6,693 nucleotides of DNA from Chitinophaga pinensis (GTDB lineage Bacteria > Bacteroidota > Bacteroidia > M30B66): positions 1 to 6,693 of the forward strand of contig CALQJV010000070.1 in assembly GCA_943330985.1 (NCBI GenBank), written 5' to 3'. A program made the translations under genes and the position numbers. Positions 5,971 through 6,693 of this stretch are shown here, piece after piece; within the stretch, counting starts at the first letter, position 1, and every line of letters begins with the position of its first letter. The notes under the pieces were generated by a model. It saw nothing but the letters and a program-made list of their open reading frames with translations, was not told where the DNA came from and ran no database searches.

Positions 5971-6693
5971 ATGAAACGTTCAACGCTATTGTTTCGCTGG
6001 CTTTTTAATGAGCGATCAATTATCGGAAAAATTTATTTCCTTGCTTTTTTGCAAGGCGCAATGTACATGATAATACCTCTGGGTATTCAAGGAGTGGTTA
6101 CGTTTATCATGGCCGGAAGTATGTCGGCTTCATTGTTTTTATTATGCAGTGTAGTTGTTCTTGCCGTTTTCTTTATAGGACTCATGCAAATATGGCAAAT
6201 GCGCATCAATGAAACGTTAAACGAAAAAATATTTGGAGATGTCTCAGCAAGGATTTCACATTTTATAAATGATTCAGTTTTAAACACCGAAATTATTAGT
6301 CGGTTAAATCATTTTTTTGAAGTTGTCACCCTGCAAAAAGGTATAAGTAAACTGGTTTTGGACATTTCATTTTCGGTAATTAGCATTGTTTTTGGGATGT
6401 TAATTCTACCTGTTTACAATTCATGGTTCTTAATTTTAACAATAGTTTTAGGTATTTTCTTTTACATTATTGTTCGTTATCATGGAAAGTCAGCTATTAA
6501 TTCAAATATTCTCACTTCCAACCAAAAATACCGAATTGCGAATCATTTTCATTCGAATGATCTTTCAAAGAAATCATCTGATTCTGAATTTATTCAAAAA
6601 GCAGATACTATATTAAATGATTATTATACTGATAGAAAAAAACATTATAACATTCTCGAAAAACAATACATTGGAATTGTCATATTCAAAATA
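5971..6693 (+). CDS. ABC exporter, N-terminal transmembrane domain (3' partial)
   Basis: The frame is open for 241 codons to the window edge without a stop, so the gene is cut off. The protein starts MKRSTLLFRW without an N-terminal C39 peptidase domain. Hydrophobic segments lie near residues 20-47, 53-75, 128-149 and 151-169, and a further one begins near 232. The motifs IPLGIQGVV, QIWQMRINETLNEKIF, LNHFF and TLQKGISKLVLD match, from memory, the membrane domain of a Bacteroidota family of type I ABC exporters (fused membrane and ATPase domains). In that family a membrane-fusion protein of the HlyD type is often encoded next door. The ATPase domain with Walker A, signature and Walker B motifs should follow at about residue 330 onward, outside the window. 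Its substrate cannot be told from the sequence. The start at 5971 follows a -7 element closely and agrees with the family start. It faces the same way as the surface-protein genes but is probably a separate unit. Confidence 0.82.
   Translation, partial: MKRSTLLFRWLFNERSIIGKIYFLAFLQGAMYMIIPLGIQGVVTFIMAGSMSASLFLLCSVVVLAVFFIGLMQIWQMRINETLNEKIFGDVSARISHFINDSVLNTEIISRLNHFFEVVTLQKGISKLVLDISFSVISIVFGMLILPVYNSWFLILTIVLGIFFYIIVRYHGKSAINSNILTSNQKYRIANHFHSNDLSKKSSDSEFIQKADTILNDYYTDRKKHYNILEKQYIGIVIFKI

Noticed and set aside
6549..6560. 12-bp perfect palindrome TCATTCGAATGA
   Set aside because: It lies inside the ABC exporter coding sequence and encodes ordinary residues. A shorter ATTCGAAT at 5858-5865 is the only related site. 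In AT-rich DNA this is plausibly chance.

Overview
This AT-rich window looks like a chromosomal segment from a member of the Bacteroidota, probably a Flavobacteriia-like lineage. Three things support this. Secreted proteins end in C-terminal signals of the type IX secretion system (T9SS). The start regions carry TAnnTTTG-type -7 promoter elements and lack Shine-Dalgarno sequences. One long protein has the CHU_C-style Ig-like repeats and gliding-motility C-terminal domain typical of this phylum. The genus cannot be read from the sequence.

Layout: (1) 1-819 is the 3' part of a T9SS cargo gene: the tail of a Calx-beta domain, a lamin-tail domain (LTD) and a type A sorting domain. A strong intrinsic terminator follows at 837-872. 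(2) 943-3093 is a complete paralogue of the same architecture: signal peptide, N-terminal beta domain, two Calx-beta domains, LTD and type A sorting domain. (3) 3169-5712 is a complete 847-residue surface protein: signal peptide, cysteine-containing N-terminal domain, two related Ig-like modules, three further Ig-like modules at about 81-residue spacing, a PKD-like region and a type B (gliding-motility/CHU_C) C-terminal domain. (4) 5971 to the window end is the 5' part of an ABC exporter gene. The membrane domain is visible, but the ATPase domain lies beyond the window. All genes are on the + strand.

The first three genes are best read as a small cluster of exported, cell-surface or secreted beta-sandwich proteins without a visible catalytic domain. 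They probably serve in adhesion, matrix or calcium-dependent binding. They would cross the inner membrane by Sec and the outer membrane by T9SS, two with type A signals and one with type B. The ABC exporter starts after a 258-base gap with its own promoter-like element, so a functional link to the cargo genes is not shown. Apart from the lineage-typical architecture, no clearly undescribed system was found. The points most worth a second look are the tandem LTD paralogues, the regular disulfide-spaced Ig array, the type B cargo without an adjacent SprF-like gene, and the repeated promoter element with very short leaders.
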